Shown in pieces: positions 13,222 to 20,476 of a stretch of DNA of 23,594 bases (position 1 is the stretch's first letter; the number at the start of each line of letters is the position of its first letter). Origin of the DNA: CAXXOK01 sp035353235. GTDB lineage: Bacteria; Bacillota; Clostridia; Christensenellales; Aristaeellaceae. Where the stretch lies: the NCBI GenBank assembly GCA_035353235.1, contig DAOPZG010000026.1, positions 1 to 23,594 of the forward strand, in the 5' to 3' direction. Position numbers and translations under genes: made by a program. Under the pieces are notes generated by a model. That model did not search any database. It was not told the origin of the DNA and saw only the letters and a program-made list of their open reading frames with translations.

Positions 13222-14385
13222 GTGCAAATTATCTATCTGGATCATGCCGCAACCAGTTTCCCTAAAGCGCCTGGGGTGCCGGAGGCAATGTCACATTACC
13301 TTACGGAGATTGGCGGCAATCCGGGCCGGGGCAGCTATGCGTCTGCCACGCAGGCAGAGCTGGCCGCCATGACGTTGCGGGAGAAGCTCTGCGATCTGTT
13401 CGATTCGCCTGATCCGGAAGCCTGCGTTTTTACCTGCGGCGCGACTGCCGGGCTTAACCTTGTCCTGAAAGGATCCCTGAATCCCGGCGACCATGTGCTG
13501 GTCAGCTCCATGGAGCATAACGCAGTCATGAGGCCGTTGCATCAGCTGGCCGGTGTGCAGATTGAAAAAGTGCCCTGCAACGCGGAAGGTGTGATGCGCG
13601 CGGAGACCCTGATTGCGCGTATCCGCCCGGAAACGCGGATGGTATGCCTCACGCATGCCTCAAACGTCTGCGGAAGCCTGTTGCCCGTGGAAGCCGTTGG
13701 CGAAGAATGTAAGGCGCGAGGCATCCCGTTTGTGGTAGATGCGGCGCAAACCGCCGGGCACGAGCCGATCAGCCTGCGGCACTTCCACGCTGATGCGCTC
13801 GTTGTACCCGCACACAAAGGGTTGCTGGGTCCGCAGGGAATCGGCGCGGTACTGATGCGGGAAGCCTTTGCACATCAGGTAAATCCGTTGATCACTGGCG
13901 GCACCGGCAGCCGCTCCGACCAGGAGACGCAGCCGGAAGAACTGCCCGACAAATTTGAGGCAGGCACGCAAAATACTCCCGGTATTTATGGCTTTCTGGC
14001 CGCAGTGGAATATGTTTCACCCCGGCTGAACCAAATTCACGCACAAACCATGCGGCTGACCGGGCGTTTTCTGGCCGGGGTTTCATCGCTGCCCCATACC
14101 CGGCTGCTTGGTAGAGCGACGCTGGAGGGAAGAATGCCAGTGGTCTCGCTGGATTTTACCGATCTGGATAACGCCATGGTCGCCGATCGGTTGGCACGTG
14201 AGTATGGCATCTTCACGCGTTGCGGGCTGCATTGCGCGCCCTCAGCACACCATGTGCTCGGCTCCTTCCCGCAGGGTTCCGTGCGCTTTTCCATCGGCGC
14301 TTTCAATACGCAGGACGAGATAGACCACACGCTGGAAGCTTTGCAGACCATATTAATCGATCGCAGATCATTCGCTCAGTTCTGA
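13222..14385 (+). CDS. Cysteine desulfurase / selenocysteine lyase-like PLP enzyme (EF2568 family)
   Basis: This 387-residue class V aminotransferase-fold enzyme has the opening IYLDHAATSFPKAP, PLP-contacting H99 in SSMEHNAV, DAAQTAGH (173-180), the Schiff-base lysine K199 in VVPAHKGLLGPQG, and the active-site Cys loop RCGLHCAPSAHH near residue 335. These fit the cysteine desulfurase family typified by EF2568 of the Enterococcus SDMH cluster. It should take sulfur from Cys, or selenium from selenocysteine or by delivery, for the TusA-like carrier and for cofactor maturation. A longer frame from 12982 runs antisense to yedE; GTG 13222, with AAAGGA at 13208-13213, is the sensible start. It is transcribed away from yedE and overlaps the MOSC gene tail-to-tail by 10 bp. 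Confidence 0.9.
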   Translation: MQIIYLDHAATSFPKAPGVPEAMSHYLTEIGGNPGRGSYASATQAELAAMTLREKLCDLFDSPDPEACVFTCGATAGLNLVLKGSLNPGDHVLVSSMEHNAVMRPLHQLAGVQIEKVPCNAEGVMRAETLIARIRPETRMVCLTHASNVCGSLLPVEAVGEECKARGIPFVVDAAQTAGHEPISLRHFHADALVVPAHKGLLGPQGIGAVLMREAFAHQVNPLITGGTGSRSDQETQPEELPDKFEAGTQNTPGIYGFLAAVEYVSPRLNQIHAQTMRLTGRFLAGVSSLPHTRLLGRATLEGRMPVVSLDFTDLDNAMVADRLAREYGIFTRCGLHCAPSAHHVLGSFPQGSVRFSIGAFNTQDEIDHTLEALQTILIDRRSFAQF

Positions 14386-14840
14386 TGGCCGATACAGCGT
14401 TTTGGATCGATCACGCTGATATCGTCTCCTTTTCGGATGATCCCGCCCACAAGCACGATGGCGAAAATCCCATCGGTCGGCATCACGCATCGACCGGTCG
14501 CTTTCTGGATGGCGCAACCATCGTTATGGCATTCCTTCCCGATTTGGGTCACTGCCAGCAGGCACTCGCCGATTTTCAGACAGGTACCAACCGGCAGTAT
14601 TTTCAGTTCCATTCCGCTTGTGTTGATGTTTTCCGCAAAAGCGCCCGGTTCCAGATGTTGTAAACCCAGCGCCCGCATGGTGTCGATACTCTCTTCCGCC
14701 AGAAGGCTGATCTGTCTGTGCCAGTTGCCGGCGTGCGCGTCGCCTGTGATGCCCACGCCAACTTTCAGCTCAGCCTGCTCTACTTCGTGTTTCCGGCATC
14801 CTTTCTGTTCGCTCAGGTTAACGCTCTCCACTTTTCCCAC
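14376..14840 (-). CDS. MOSC-domain protein
   Basis: This 154-residue cytoplasmic protein is a single MOSC domain, the fold also found at the C-terminus of molybdenum cofactor sulfurases. Visible motifs are GVGITGDAHAGNWHRQISLL (about residues 28-47), AFAENI (67-72), LKIGECLLAVTQIGKECH and the Cys-containing GRCVMPTDGIFA near the C-terminus. Small MOSC proteins are linked to binding or transferring sulfur-containing molybdenum cofactor. It is the last gene of the Mo operon, 15 nt after moaC. No terminator is visible at its end, which overlaps the desulfurase-like gene by 10 bp. Confidence 0.88.
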   Translation of the reverse strand: MGKVESVNLSEQKGCRKHEVEQAELKVGVGITGDAHAGNWHRQISLLAEESIDTMRALGLQHLEPGAFAENINTSGMELKILPVGTCLKIGECLLAVTQIGKECHNDGCAIQKATGRCVMPTDGIFAIVLVGGIIRKGDDISVIDPKRCIGHQN

Positions 14841-14855
14841 TTTCTATTGCCTCCG

Positions 14856-15332
14856 TCAGTCATCGGCGCGTATAAAATCGCCGCTTTTCCCCCCGCTTTT
14901 TTGCAGCAGGCGTATCTCCGTAATTTCCATATCCCGCTGCACAGCTTTGCACATATCATAAATCGTAAGCGCGGCTACGGAGCATGCGGTCAACGCCTCC
15001 ATTTCAACGCCGGTTTCGCCCTTACAGCGTGTTGTAGCCGTAATGCGAATACCGCACGGTTCGTAAGTAAACGATAAATCCACAGCCGTAAGCGCGATGG
15101 GGTGGCACATCGGGATCAGCTCGTGCGTGCGTTTCGCTGCCATAATCCCCGCAACCTGCGCCACGGCAAGCACGTCTCCCTTTTTCATTTGTCCGGCTCG
15201 CACCAGCGCAATGGTCTCCGGACACATACGGATCATTCCTGCCGCAGTAGCGGTTCTCAATGTGATCGCTTTATCGGTTACGTCCACCATCCGGGCGCGA
15301 TGTTCTTCGTTAAAGTGCGTAAGTTCTGGCAT
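14856..15332 (-). CDS. moaC: Cyclic pyranopterin monophosphate synthase MoaC
   Basis: This 158-residue enzyme acts with MoaA to turn GTP into cyclic pyranopterin monophosphate, the first step of molybdenum cofactor synthesis. The family motifs MVDVTDK near the start, KRTHELIPMCHPIALT (about residues 67-82) and CKGETGVEMEALTACSVAALTIYDMCKA (about 103-130) hold the known active-site Lys, His and Glu residues. The length is the usual one for the family. The start lies one base after the moaA stop (TGACATG), with CGGAGG as SD inside the end of moaA, so translation is coupled. Confidence 0.96.
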   Translation of the reverse strand: MPELTHFNEEHRARMVDVTDKAITLRTATAAGMIRMCPETIALVRAGQMKKGDVLAVAQVAGIMAAKRTHELIPMCHPIALTAVDLSFTYEPCGIRITATTRCKGETGVEMEALTACSVAALTIYDMCKAVQRDMEITEIRLLQKSGGKSGDFIRADD

Positions 15333-15333
15333 G

Positions 15334-16272
15334 TCAGCCTCCGATCTGGTTCATGCGGCGGTCGGTTTGCGTGCCGGTTTCGTTCAGGTGATGGGTAGCG
15401 GGTTTATCGCCGATTCCCTGCGCAACTTTTTGCTCCAGTGCCAGACCGCTTAGGCCCCGAAGGTTGACTTCCTCTCCTGAATGGAGGCAGGGCTTCAGCA
15501 TTCCATCCGATGTGACGCGGATTCGGTCACAGGTCCCGCAAAACGCGTGGGACATGGGGCGGATCAGCCCCACCTTACCCTTTGCGCCCGGTAACGCATA
15601 CCGCTCCGCTACGCCTTCGTCGGCCACTTTACACAATTCCGGGCATACGGCAAGCACCCGATCCGCGCTGATAAACCTGTGCTTCGGCCAGTTCGCGCAT
15701 TCGCCCATCGGCATCAGTTCAATAAAGCGCACTTCCAGCGGTTTGCTCTTTGTGAGGGAAACAAAATCCGGAATTTCATCGTCGTTCACGTCGCCGATCA
15801 GCACGCAGTTGATTTTCACCTTATCAAACCCGGCATGGAGCGCTGCCTTAATCCCATCCAGCACGTTTTGCAGGTTTCCGCCACGGGTAAGGATGCGGTA
15901 TCGTTCCGGTTTCAACGTGTCCAGCGAAATGTTCACCCGGGAAACACCTGCCCGTGCCAGATCACCAGCCAACAGCGCCAGCCGCGTTCCGTTTGTGGTA
16001 AGGCAAAGCGAGCGTAGGCCTTGCATCCGACTGATACGTTCGCAGATTGTAATAATATCGGGCCGGAAGAGCGGTTCGCCTCCCGTTAAACGTATTTTTG
16101 TTATCCCATTGTTGACCGCAGCCTGCGCAATCGCCGTCAACTCGTCTGTCGTAAGCGGCGTACCGTGCAAAGGTTCGGCTTTCTCGGGCATGCAATACAC
16201 ACAGCGCAGGTCGCAGGCCTCAGTGACCGCCAGACGCAGCGTCTTTACCTCACGCCCGTACGTATCCAGCAT
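15334..16272 (-). CDS. moaA: GTP 3',8-cyclase MoaA (radical SAM)
   Basis: This 312-residue radical SAM enzyme begins the molybdenum cofactor pathway. The N-terminal [4Fe-4S] motif is CDLRCVYC (C20, C24, C27). The second cluster site is CGTCDRIRVTSDGMLKPC near the C-terminus. The protein ends in Gly-Gly, the tail that inserts into the active site in MoaA proteins. The reading frame extends upstream to 16305, but AAGGAGGAG lies 9 nt before ATG 16272 and overlaps the mog stop, so that start is chosen. It is shorter than E. coli MoaA by about 15 residues, which is within family range. Confidence 0.96.
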   Translation of the reverse strand: MLDTYGREVKTLRLAVTEACDLRCVYCMPEKAEPLHGTPLTTDELTAIAQAAVNNGITKIRLTGGEPLFRPDIITICERISRMQGLRSLCLTTNGTRLALLAGDLARAGVSRVNISLDTLKPERYRILTRGGNLQNVLDGIKAALHAGFDKVKINCVLIGDVNDDEIPDFVSLTKSKPLEVRFIELMPMGECANWPKHRFISADRVLAVCPELCKVADEGVAERYALPGAKGKVGLIRPMSHAFCGTCDRIRVTSDGMLKPCLHSGEEVNLRGLSGLALEQKVAQGIGDKPATHHLNETGTQTDRRMNQIGG

Positions 16273-16288
16273 CGTTACTATCTCCTCC

Positions 16289-16783
16289 TTAGGGTTGTGC
16301 GGCACAGTCCGCAGGCCCCCCGCGCAACATTTCCAACCCGTGCCGCAGCGTTGGCAATACCGCCGTCAGGTTCTCTCGGGCGGCTTTCGGGCTGCCCGGA
16401 AGGTTCACGATCAAAGTCTGTCCACGGATTCCGGCCGCCGCGCGGGAAAGCATGGCTCGCGGCGTTACCGCCATCGAAGCGGCGCGCATGGCTTCCGGGA
16501 TTCCGTCCGCCCTGCGTTCACAGACAGACAGGGTGGCTTCGGGCGATACATCGCGTGGAGAAAAACCGGTTCCGCCCGTGGTGACCACCAGTGCAATGTT
16601 TAAAATATCCGCCAGTTCGGTCAGGCAGCTTTCGATCTGTGCCTGTTCGTCGGGCACGATCCGGGTTGTAATCACCTCATAACCCGCCTGTTGCAGCATT
16701 TCTGCCACACAGGGGCCGGAAGCATCGGGGCGTTCACCCGCATAGGAACGATCACTGACCGTGACTACCGCTGCGGTAAACAT
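16289..16783 (-). CDS. mog: Molybdopterin adenylyltransferase Mog/MoaB type
   Basis: This 164-residue protein adenylylates molybdopterin before metal insertion. It shows the MogA/MoaB fold signatures TVSDRSYAGERPDASGP (about residues 8-24), VVTTGGTGFSPRDVSPEA (about 66-83) with the phosphate-binding GGTG, and VNLPGSPKAARENL (about 127-140). The frame extends to 16837, but AAAAAAGGAGGAAG lies just before ATG 16783 and the extra residues run into modC, so the shorter start is taken. It overlaps modC by 19 nt and is followed by moaA after 16 nt. Confidence 0.93.
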   Translation of the reverse strand: MFTAAVVTVSDRSYAGERPDASGPCVAEMLQQAGYEVITTRIVPDEQAQIESCLTELADILNIALVVTTGGTGFSPRDVSPEATLSVCERRADGIPEAMRAASMAVTPRAMLSRAAAGIRGQTLIVNLPGSPKAARENLTAVLPTLRHGLEMLRGGPADCAAQP

Positions 16784-17808
16784 GCCGCTTCCTCCTTTTT
16801 TAACCAGATGATTTTTGTACGTGGCACATTCAGCCACACAACATCTCCCACGGAATAACGGTTGTCCGGTAATGCCCGGATCAAACTGGTCGGGTGCTGT
16901 AACGGGGATACAATCAACTCTTGCTCCGTCGAACGAACAATTCGACAGGAAACAGCGAACTCCTCTTGCCGTTCTCCAAGCCGTACGGACGAAGCGCGAA
17001 ACGCTGCCGCTTCGGCTTCCTTTTCCGGGTATTCCATGCTGATGCCCACATCGGGCAGATGCACCCGCCCGTCGTTTCCCAGCTTTGCGCTGAAGATATT
17101 CTCAAATCCGGCCAGATGCGCCGCACTGCGCGTTGCCGGCTGATGATACCACTCCCACACAGGGGTTGCCGACTGCGACCGGCCTGCCTGAACAACACAA
17201 ACCCGTCCGCACAGGCGAAGCGTTTCCTCTCGGTCGTGGGTTACGTACAGAGTGGTTCCTGCAAACATATCCAGCGTATCGCCCAGCTCCTGCTCCAACT
17301 GCCAGCGCAGATGGGTGTCCAGTGCCGCGAAGGGCTCGTCCAGCAGCAGCAGCTTCGGTTTACGCGCAAGGCACCGTGCCAGCGCCACACGCTGCTGCTG
17401 GCCGCCAGAAAGCTGGCTTGGCAGGTGATGTTCAAGCCCTGTCAGGCAGAAACGTTCCAGCAGGCGACGGGCTTCCTTTTCGCGTTCTTTCCTCGGGGTT
17501 TCCCTGCGCAGTCCGCAAACCAGATTTTGAAGTACTGTCATATTGGGAAACAGCGCATAATTTTGAAACAGCAGCCCTGTGCTCCGTTCCTGTGGAGAGA
17601 GGCAGATTTTACTCTCGCTGTCAAACCACACCTGCCCATCCACAGCAATTCGGCCGCTGTCTGGCCTTTCGATCCCTGCAAGGCATTTGAGCGTCATGGT
17701 TTTCCCGGCCCCGGATGCGCCGAGCAACGCCATGGTTTCGTTTCCCGCATTCAGTTCGATGTTCAGGGAGAAACCGCGGAAGGTTTTCTTAATTCGCGCT
17801 TCCAGCAT
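16765..17808 (-). CDS. modC: Molybdate ABC transporter ATP-binding protein ModC
   Basis: This 347-residue ATPase has Walker A GASGAGKT (about residues 30-37), Q-loop in LLFQNYALFPN, signature LSGGQQQRVALARCLA, Walker B LLLLDEPFAALD, H-loop in YVTHDREE, and a C-terminal TOBE/Mop-type regulatory domain (about residues 270-345) that in this family binds oxyanion. The order of domains and the neighbours modB and modA make it ModC. ATG follows GGGGAGGG by 7 nt and overlaps modB by 20 nt. It energises molybdate, or tungstate, import. Confidence 0.93.
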   Translation of the reverse strand: MLEARIKKTFRGFSLNIELNAGNETMALLGASGAGKTMTLKCLAGIERPDSGRIAVDGQVWFDSESKICLSPQERSTGLLFQNYALFPNMTVLQNLVCGLRRETPRKEREKEARRLLERFCLTGLEHHLPSQLSGGQQQRVALARCLARKPKLLLLDEPFAALDTHLRWQLEQELGDTLDMFAGTTLYVTHDREETLRLCGRVCVVQAGRSQSATPVWEWYHQPATRSAAHLAGFENIFSAKLGNDGRVHLPDVGISMEYPEKEAEAAAFRASSVRLGERQEEFAVSCRIVRSTEQELIVSPLQHPTSLIRALPDNRYSVGDVVWLNVPRTKIIWLKKEEAACLPQR

Positions 17809-18469
17809 ATTGGCGCCCTCCCCGTTTTTCCAGCAGGTTTACGGCAATCAGTACGATCATGGAGATCGCAAGGTCAATCATCACCCAGCGGTAAGCCAGC
17901 GTATCGTTGCCTTCCCTCCAGAGCTGATAAACCGTGGTTGCTATGGTTGCCGTTCTTCCGGGGATGTATCCCGTCACCATGGAGGTGGCTCCATATTCGC
18001 CCAACGCCCGGGCAAACGAAAGCACTGTGCCCGCCAGTAACCCGGCCCGGCAGTTTGGCATTTTAATTTTCCAGAAAATGAAGCGTCGCGATAACCCCAT
18101 GGTCGCCGCGCAGGCTTCCCATTCGGGGCTTAACTGTTCAAAAGCGCCGCGCGCCGTGCGGTACATCAGCGGAAACGCGACGATGGTCGTGGCAAAGATT
18201 GCCGAATACCAGGTCATTGTCAGTTTCCACCCGAAAGAATCCAGCAGAAAACCGCCCAACGCCGCTTTGGGGCTGATCGTCTTTAACAAAAAAAACCCAA
18301 CGACAGTCGGCGGCAACACCAATGGCAGCGTAAGGATACAGTCCAATACGCCTTTTAAGGCACGGGGCAGGCGCGTAATGCCGTTCGCCGCCCAGATTCC
18401 CAGCAGGAATGTGATGACAGTGGCGATAGACGCTACTCGTAGTGAGTTCAGAAGTGGAAACCAGTCCAC
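17789..18469 (-). CDS. modB: Molybdate ABC transporter permease ModB
   Basis: This 226-residue permease has five to six membrane helices. The EAA loop reads EACAATMGLSRRFIFWKIKM (about residues 144-163), the site of ModC contact. LPLVLPPTVVGFFLL (about 49-63) is a hallmark of ModB proteins. The GTG start follows AGGAGGG by 7 nt, and that SD abuts the T-run of the terminator-like hairpin after modA. It overlaps modC by 20 nt. It forms the channel for molybdate delivered by ModA. Confidence 0.94.
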   Translation of the reverse strand: MDWFPLLNSLRVASIATVITFLLGIWAANGITRLPRALKGVLDCILTLPLVLPPTVVGFFLLKTISPKAALGGFLLDSFGWKLTMTWYSAIFATTIVAFPLMYRTARGAFEQLSPEWEACAATMGLSRRFIFWKIKMPNCRAGLLAGTVLSFARALGEYGATSMVTGYIPGRTATIATTVYQLWREGNDTLAYRWVMIDLAISMIVLIAVNLLEKRGGRQYAGSAN

Positions 18470-18483
18470 TGGTCAGCCCTCCT

Positions 18484-18515
18484 AAAAAAGGGGAAAGGAA
18501 GCAGCTCCTTTCCCC
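18484..18515 (-). terminator. Intercistronic terminator-like hairpin between modA and modB
   Basis: On the minus strand GGGGAAAGGA (18515-18506) pairs perfectly with TCCTTTCCCC (18499-18490) across a 6-nt loop and is followed by six T (18489-18484). It has all the features of an intrinsic terminator but sits inside the operon, immediately before the SD of modB. It probably lowers modBC and downstream Moco gene expression relative to modA. Confidence 0.85.
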
Positions 18516-18532
18516 CTGTATCTCCCGGCGAA

Positions 18533-19345
18533 TTATCTTTCGGGGATTTCAAAACCAATATCAGTAAAGACTTTCGAACAGTCCGCGCCTTTCAGATATT
18601 CCAGAAAATCTTTGGCTGCCTGCTCGTTTTTAGCGCTCTTGAGTACAGCCGCGGGATAGTTAACCGGCTTATGGCTGCCCGCCGGAGCGGATGCGACCAC
18701 CTTGATCCCCGTACCGGTCGCCGCATCGGAAATGTAGACCACGCCACAATCCACAGCGCCTGCCTCCACCTGCGACAGCACTTCTTTTACGTTGGAGCCG
18801 AAGGTGATCTTCTTGTCTGTGTTCAGTTGATCCCACAAGCCCAGCGAAGTAAACACATCCTGCGCATACTGGCCAACCGGAACGTCGCTGTTACCAAGCG
18901 CGATCAGGCTAACCTTATCGGTAGCAACATCTTCAAAGGAGGTAATATCCTTGGTGCTTCCCTCCGGTACGATCAGCACTACCGTGTTGGTCAGCAGATC
19001 GAAGCGGGTATCCGGCAGAATCAGATCCTGTGCTTTGGGGTTTGCGTCCGCGCTTGCGGTTACGTCCAGCGCGTCCATCTGCTTTTTCCCCGCGGAGATA
19101 AACACGTCCGCCTCCGCGCCTTCCTCAATCTGCGTTTGCAACGTTCCGCTGGAATCAAAATTGAAGACGAGCGTTACGTTCGGCGCAACCGTTTTGTACA
19201 TTTCCGCGATTTTGTTCAAAGACTCGGTCATTGACGCGGCGGCAAACACCGTAAGCTCCACCTGCGGTGTGGCGGTCTCGGCGACAGCCACGCAACCCAC
19301 CAGCACCAGCGATAACGACAGCATAACGGCAACCAGCTTTTTCAT
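18533..19345 (-). CDS. modA: Molybdate ABC transporter substrate-binding protein ModA
   Basis: This 270-residue exported protein captures molybdate or tungstate outside the membrane. The N-terminus is a signal peptide with a lipobox-like LVGC (C18), so it may be a lipoprotein; an alternative signal peptidase I site lies a few residues later. The mature part shows ELTVFAAASMTESLNKIAE, FNFDSSGTLQTQIEEGAEADVFISA and the later GAVDCGVVYISDA, all typical of ModA. It starts 13 nt after the molybdopterin-binding gene and is followed by a strong terminator-like hairpin. Confidence 0.94.
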   Translation of the reverse strand: MKKLVAVMLSLSLVLVGCVAVAETATPQVELTVFAAASMTESLNKIAEMYKTVAPNVTLVFNFDSSGTLQTQIEEGAEADVFISAGKKQMDALDVTASADANPKAQDLILPDTRFDLLTNTVVLIVPEGSTKDITSFEDVATDKVSLIALGNSDVPVGQYAQDVFTSLGLWDQLNTDKKITFGSNVKEVLSQVEAGAVDCGVVYISDAATGTGIKVVASAPAGSHKPVNYPAAVLKSAKNEQAAKDFLEYLKGADCSKVFTDIGFEIPER

Positions 19346-19358
19346 GGGTTTTCCCTCC

Positions 19359-20384
19359 TTACGATTCTTTACCGAAGCCGCAGTCGGGAAATGTGCATAC
19401 CTTACAGTTCAGGCACAGGCCTCCGCAACCCAGGCGAACGATATCCGGTCTGGTCAGTCGGATGCCCGCCGCAACACGGGGAAGCACAAGATCGAACACC
19501 GTCGCTTTGGCATACATCACGCAACCCGGTAAGCCAAGGATGGGTACCCCATCCTCGAAATACCCGATCAGTAGCATAGCCCCCGGCAATACCGGCGCGC
19601 CGTAGGTTACGATGTTCGCCCCACTCTGGCGGATTGCGGCAGGGGTGCAGTCATCCGGGTCCACACTCATGCCGCCAGTGCACAGGATCAGGTCGACTCC
19701 CTGTGTGCGGATCTCCGTAATCGCGTCACGGATATGCTCCATGCCGTCGTCCGTGGTGATGTGCCAGGCTGTCTCAATGCCAAACGCTTCCAGCTTTTTC
19801 TGGACGATCGGGGTAAATCTGTCCTCAATTCGGCCGTGGAACACTTCGTTTCCCGTAGTCACAATACCCGCCTTCATGGGCTTGTAAGGCGTCAGCGTCA
19901 GTATTGGTTTGCCCGCACCGATTCTTTCGGCTTCCTCAATCTTGTTTATCGCAATCACCAATGGAATTACCCTTGTGCCGCACAGTTTATCCCCCGCCTT
20001 CACGGCTGTGTTGGTGTGACGCGTGGCAATGATGATTTCGTCCAGACTGTTGATTGCGTTTAAACGTTGCGTATCCACGGTAAACAGACCGTCGCGCATT
20101 GCGGTCAGTTCCAGTTTTCCTTCCCGAATCTCGCCTGCCTGCATCCACTCATTCTGGCAAAGTGCCCCCAGCCGCAATGCCGCATCGTTTTCGTGCAGAT
20201 GGTTTTCGTCCATCTCCCACACGTAAAGGTGATCTTTCCCCATGCTCAGCAACATCGGAATATCTTCTTCTGTTACCACGTGACCTTTGCGGAACTGTGC
20301 GCCCTTCCATTCGCCGGGAACGATACGCGTAAGATCGTGGCAAAGCACATGGCCTACCGCATGAACCGTTTCGATTTGCCGCAT
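19359..20384 (-). CDS. Molybdopterin-binding protein (MoeA/CinA-like) with Cys-rich tail
   Basis: This 341-residue protein opens with a region of about 170 residues related to an atypical MoeA N-terminus. A MoCF-binding domain follows (about residues 175-300), with GIVTTGNEVFHGRIEDRF, DLILCTGGMSVDPDD and GVPILGLPGCVMY. The C-terminal 22 residues hold five cysteines (320, 324, 327, 330 and 335) in a pattern that could bind an Fe-S cluster or Zn. MoeA-type proteins insert molybdenum into adenylylated molybdopterin; the MoCF domain is clear, but the reaction here is inferred. ATG 20384 follows AAAGGGG, and the gene has its own promoter. It leads the Mo operon, directly before modA. Confidence 0.88.
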   Translation of the reverse strand: MRQIETVHAVGHVLCHDLTRIVPGEWKGAQFRKGHVVTEEDIPMLLSMGKDHLYVWEMDENHLHENDAALRLGALCQNEWMQAGEIREGKLELTAMRDGLFTVDTQRLNAINSLDEIIIATRHTNTAVKAGDKLCGTRVIPLVIAINKIEEAERIGAGKPILTLTPYKPMKAGIVTTGNEVFHGRIEDRFTPIVQKKLEAFGIETAWHITTDDGMEHIRDAITEIRTQGVDLILCTGGMSVDPDDCTPAAIRQSGANIVTYGAPVLPGAMLLIGYFEDGVPILGLPGCVMYAKATVFDLVLPRVAAGIRLTRPDIVRLGCGGLCLNCKVCTFPDCGFGKES

Positions 20385-20420
20385 GAGAAGAGGCCCCTTT
20401 CGGTTGGCTTCGGTACAGCC

Positions 20421-20449
20421 ATTATATCATGATTCTTTCTTATGGATAA
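20421..20449 (-). promoter_or_regulatory. Promoter of the molybdenum operon
   Basis: On the minus strand a perfect TATAAT (20426-20421) lies 17 bp from TTATCC (20449-20444), a 4/6 match to the -35. The start codon of the molybdopterin-binding gene is 36 nt after the -10. No ModE-type palindrome and no room for a Moco riboswitch are visible. Confidence 0.75.
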
Positions 20450-20476
20450 CGAAACACATTATAAATACAGGATTGA

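Noticed and set aside
16921..18066. Long open frame on the plus strand opposite modC/modB
   Set aside because: It is antisense to two clear mod genes, has no recognisable domain and no SD. Such frames are common opposite GC-rich genes. The same holds for frames at 22158-23375 (opposite atpD), 6870-7718 (opposite the binding protein), 9984-10943 and 12010-12933.
20458..20463. Second TATAAT upstream of the Mo operon (minus strand)
   Set aside because: No -35-like sequence lies at a suitable distance, and the better pair is at 20449-20421.
20385..20476. Moco riboswitch or ModE operator before the Mo operon
   Set aside because: The leader after the predicted start is only about 30 nt, too short for a Moco riboswitch, and I found no ModE-like palindrome by eye.
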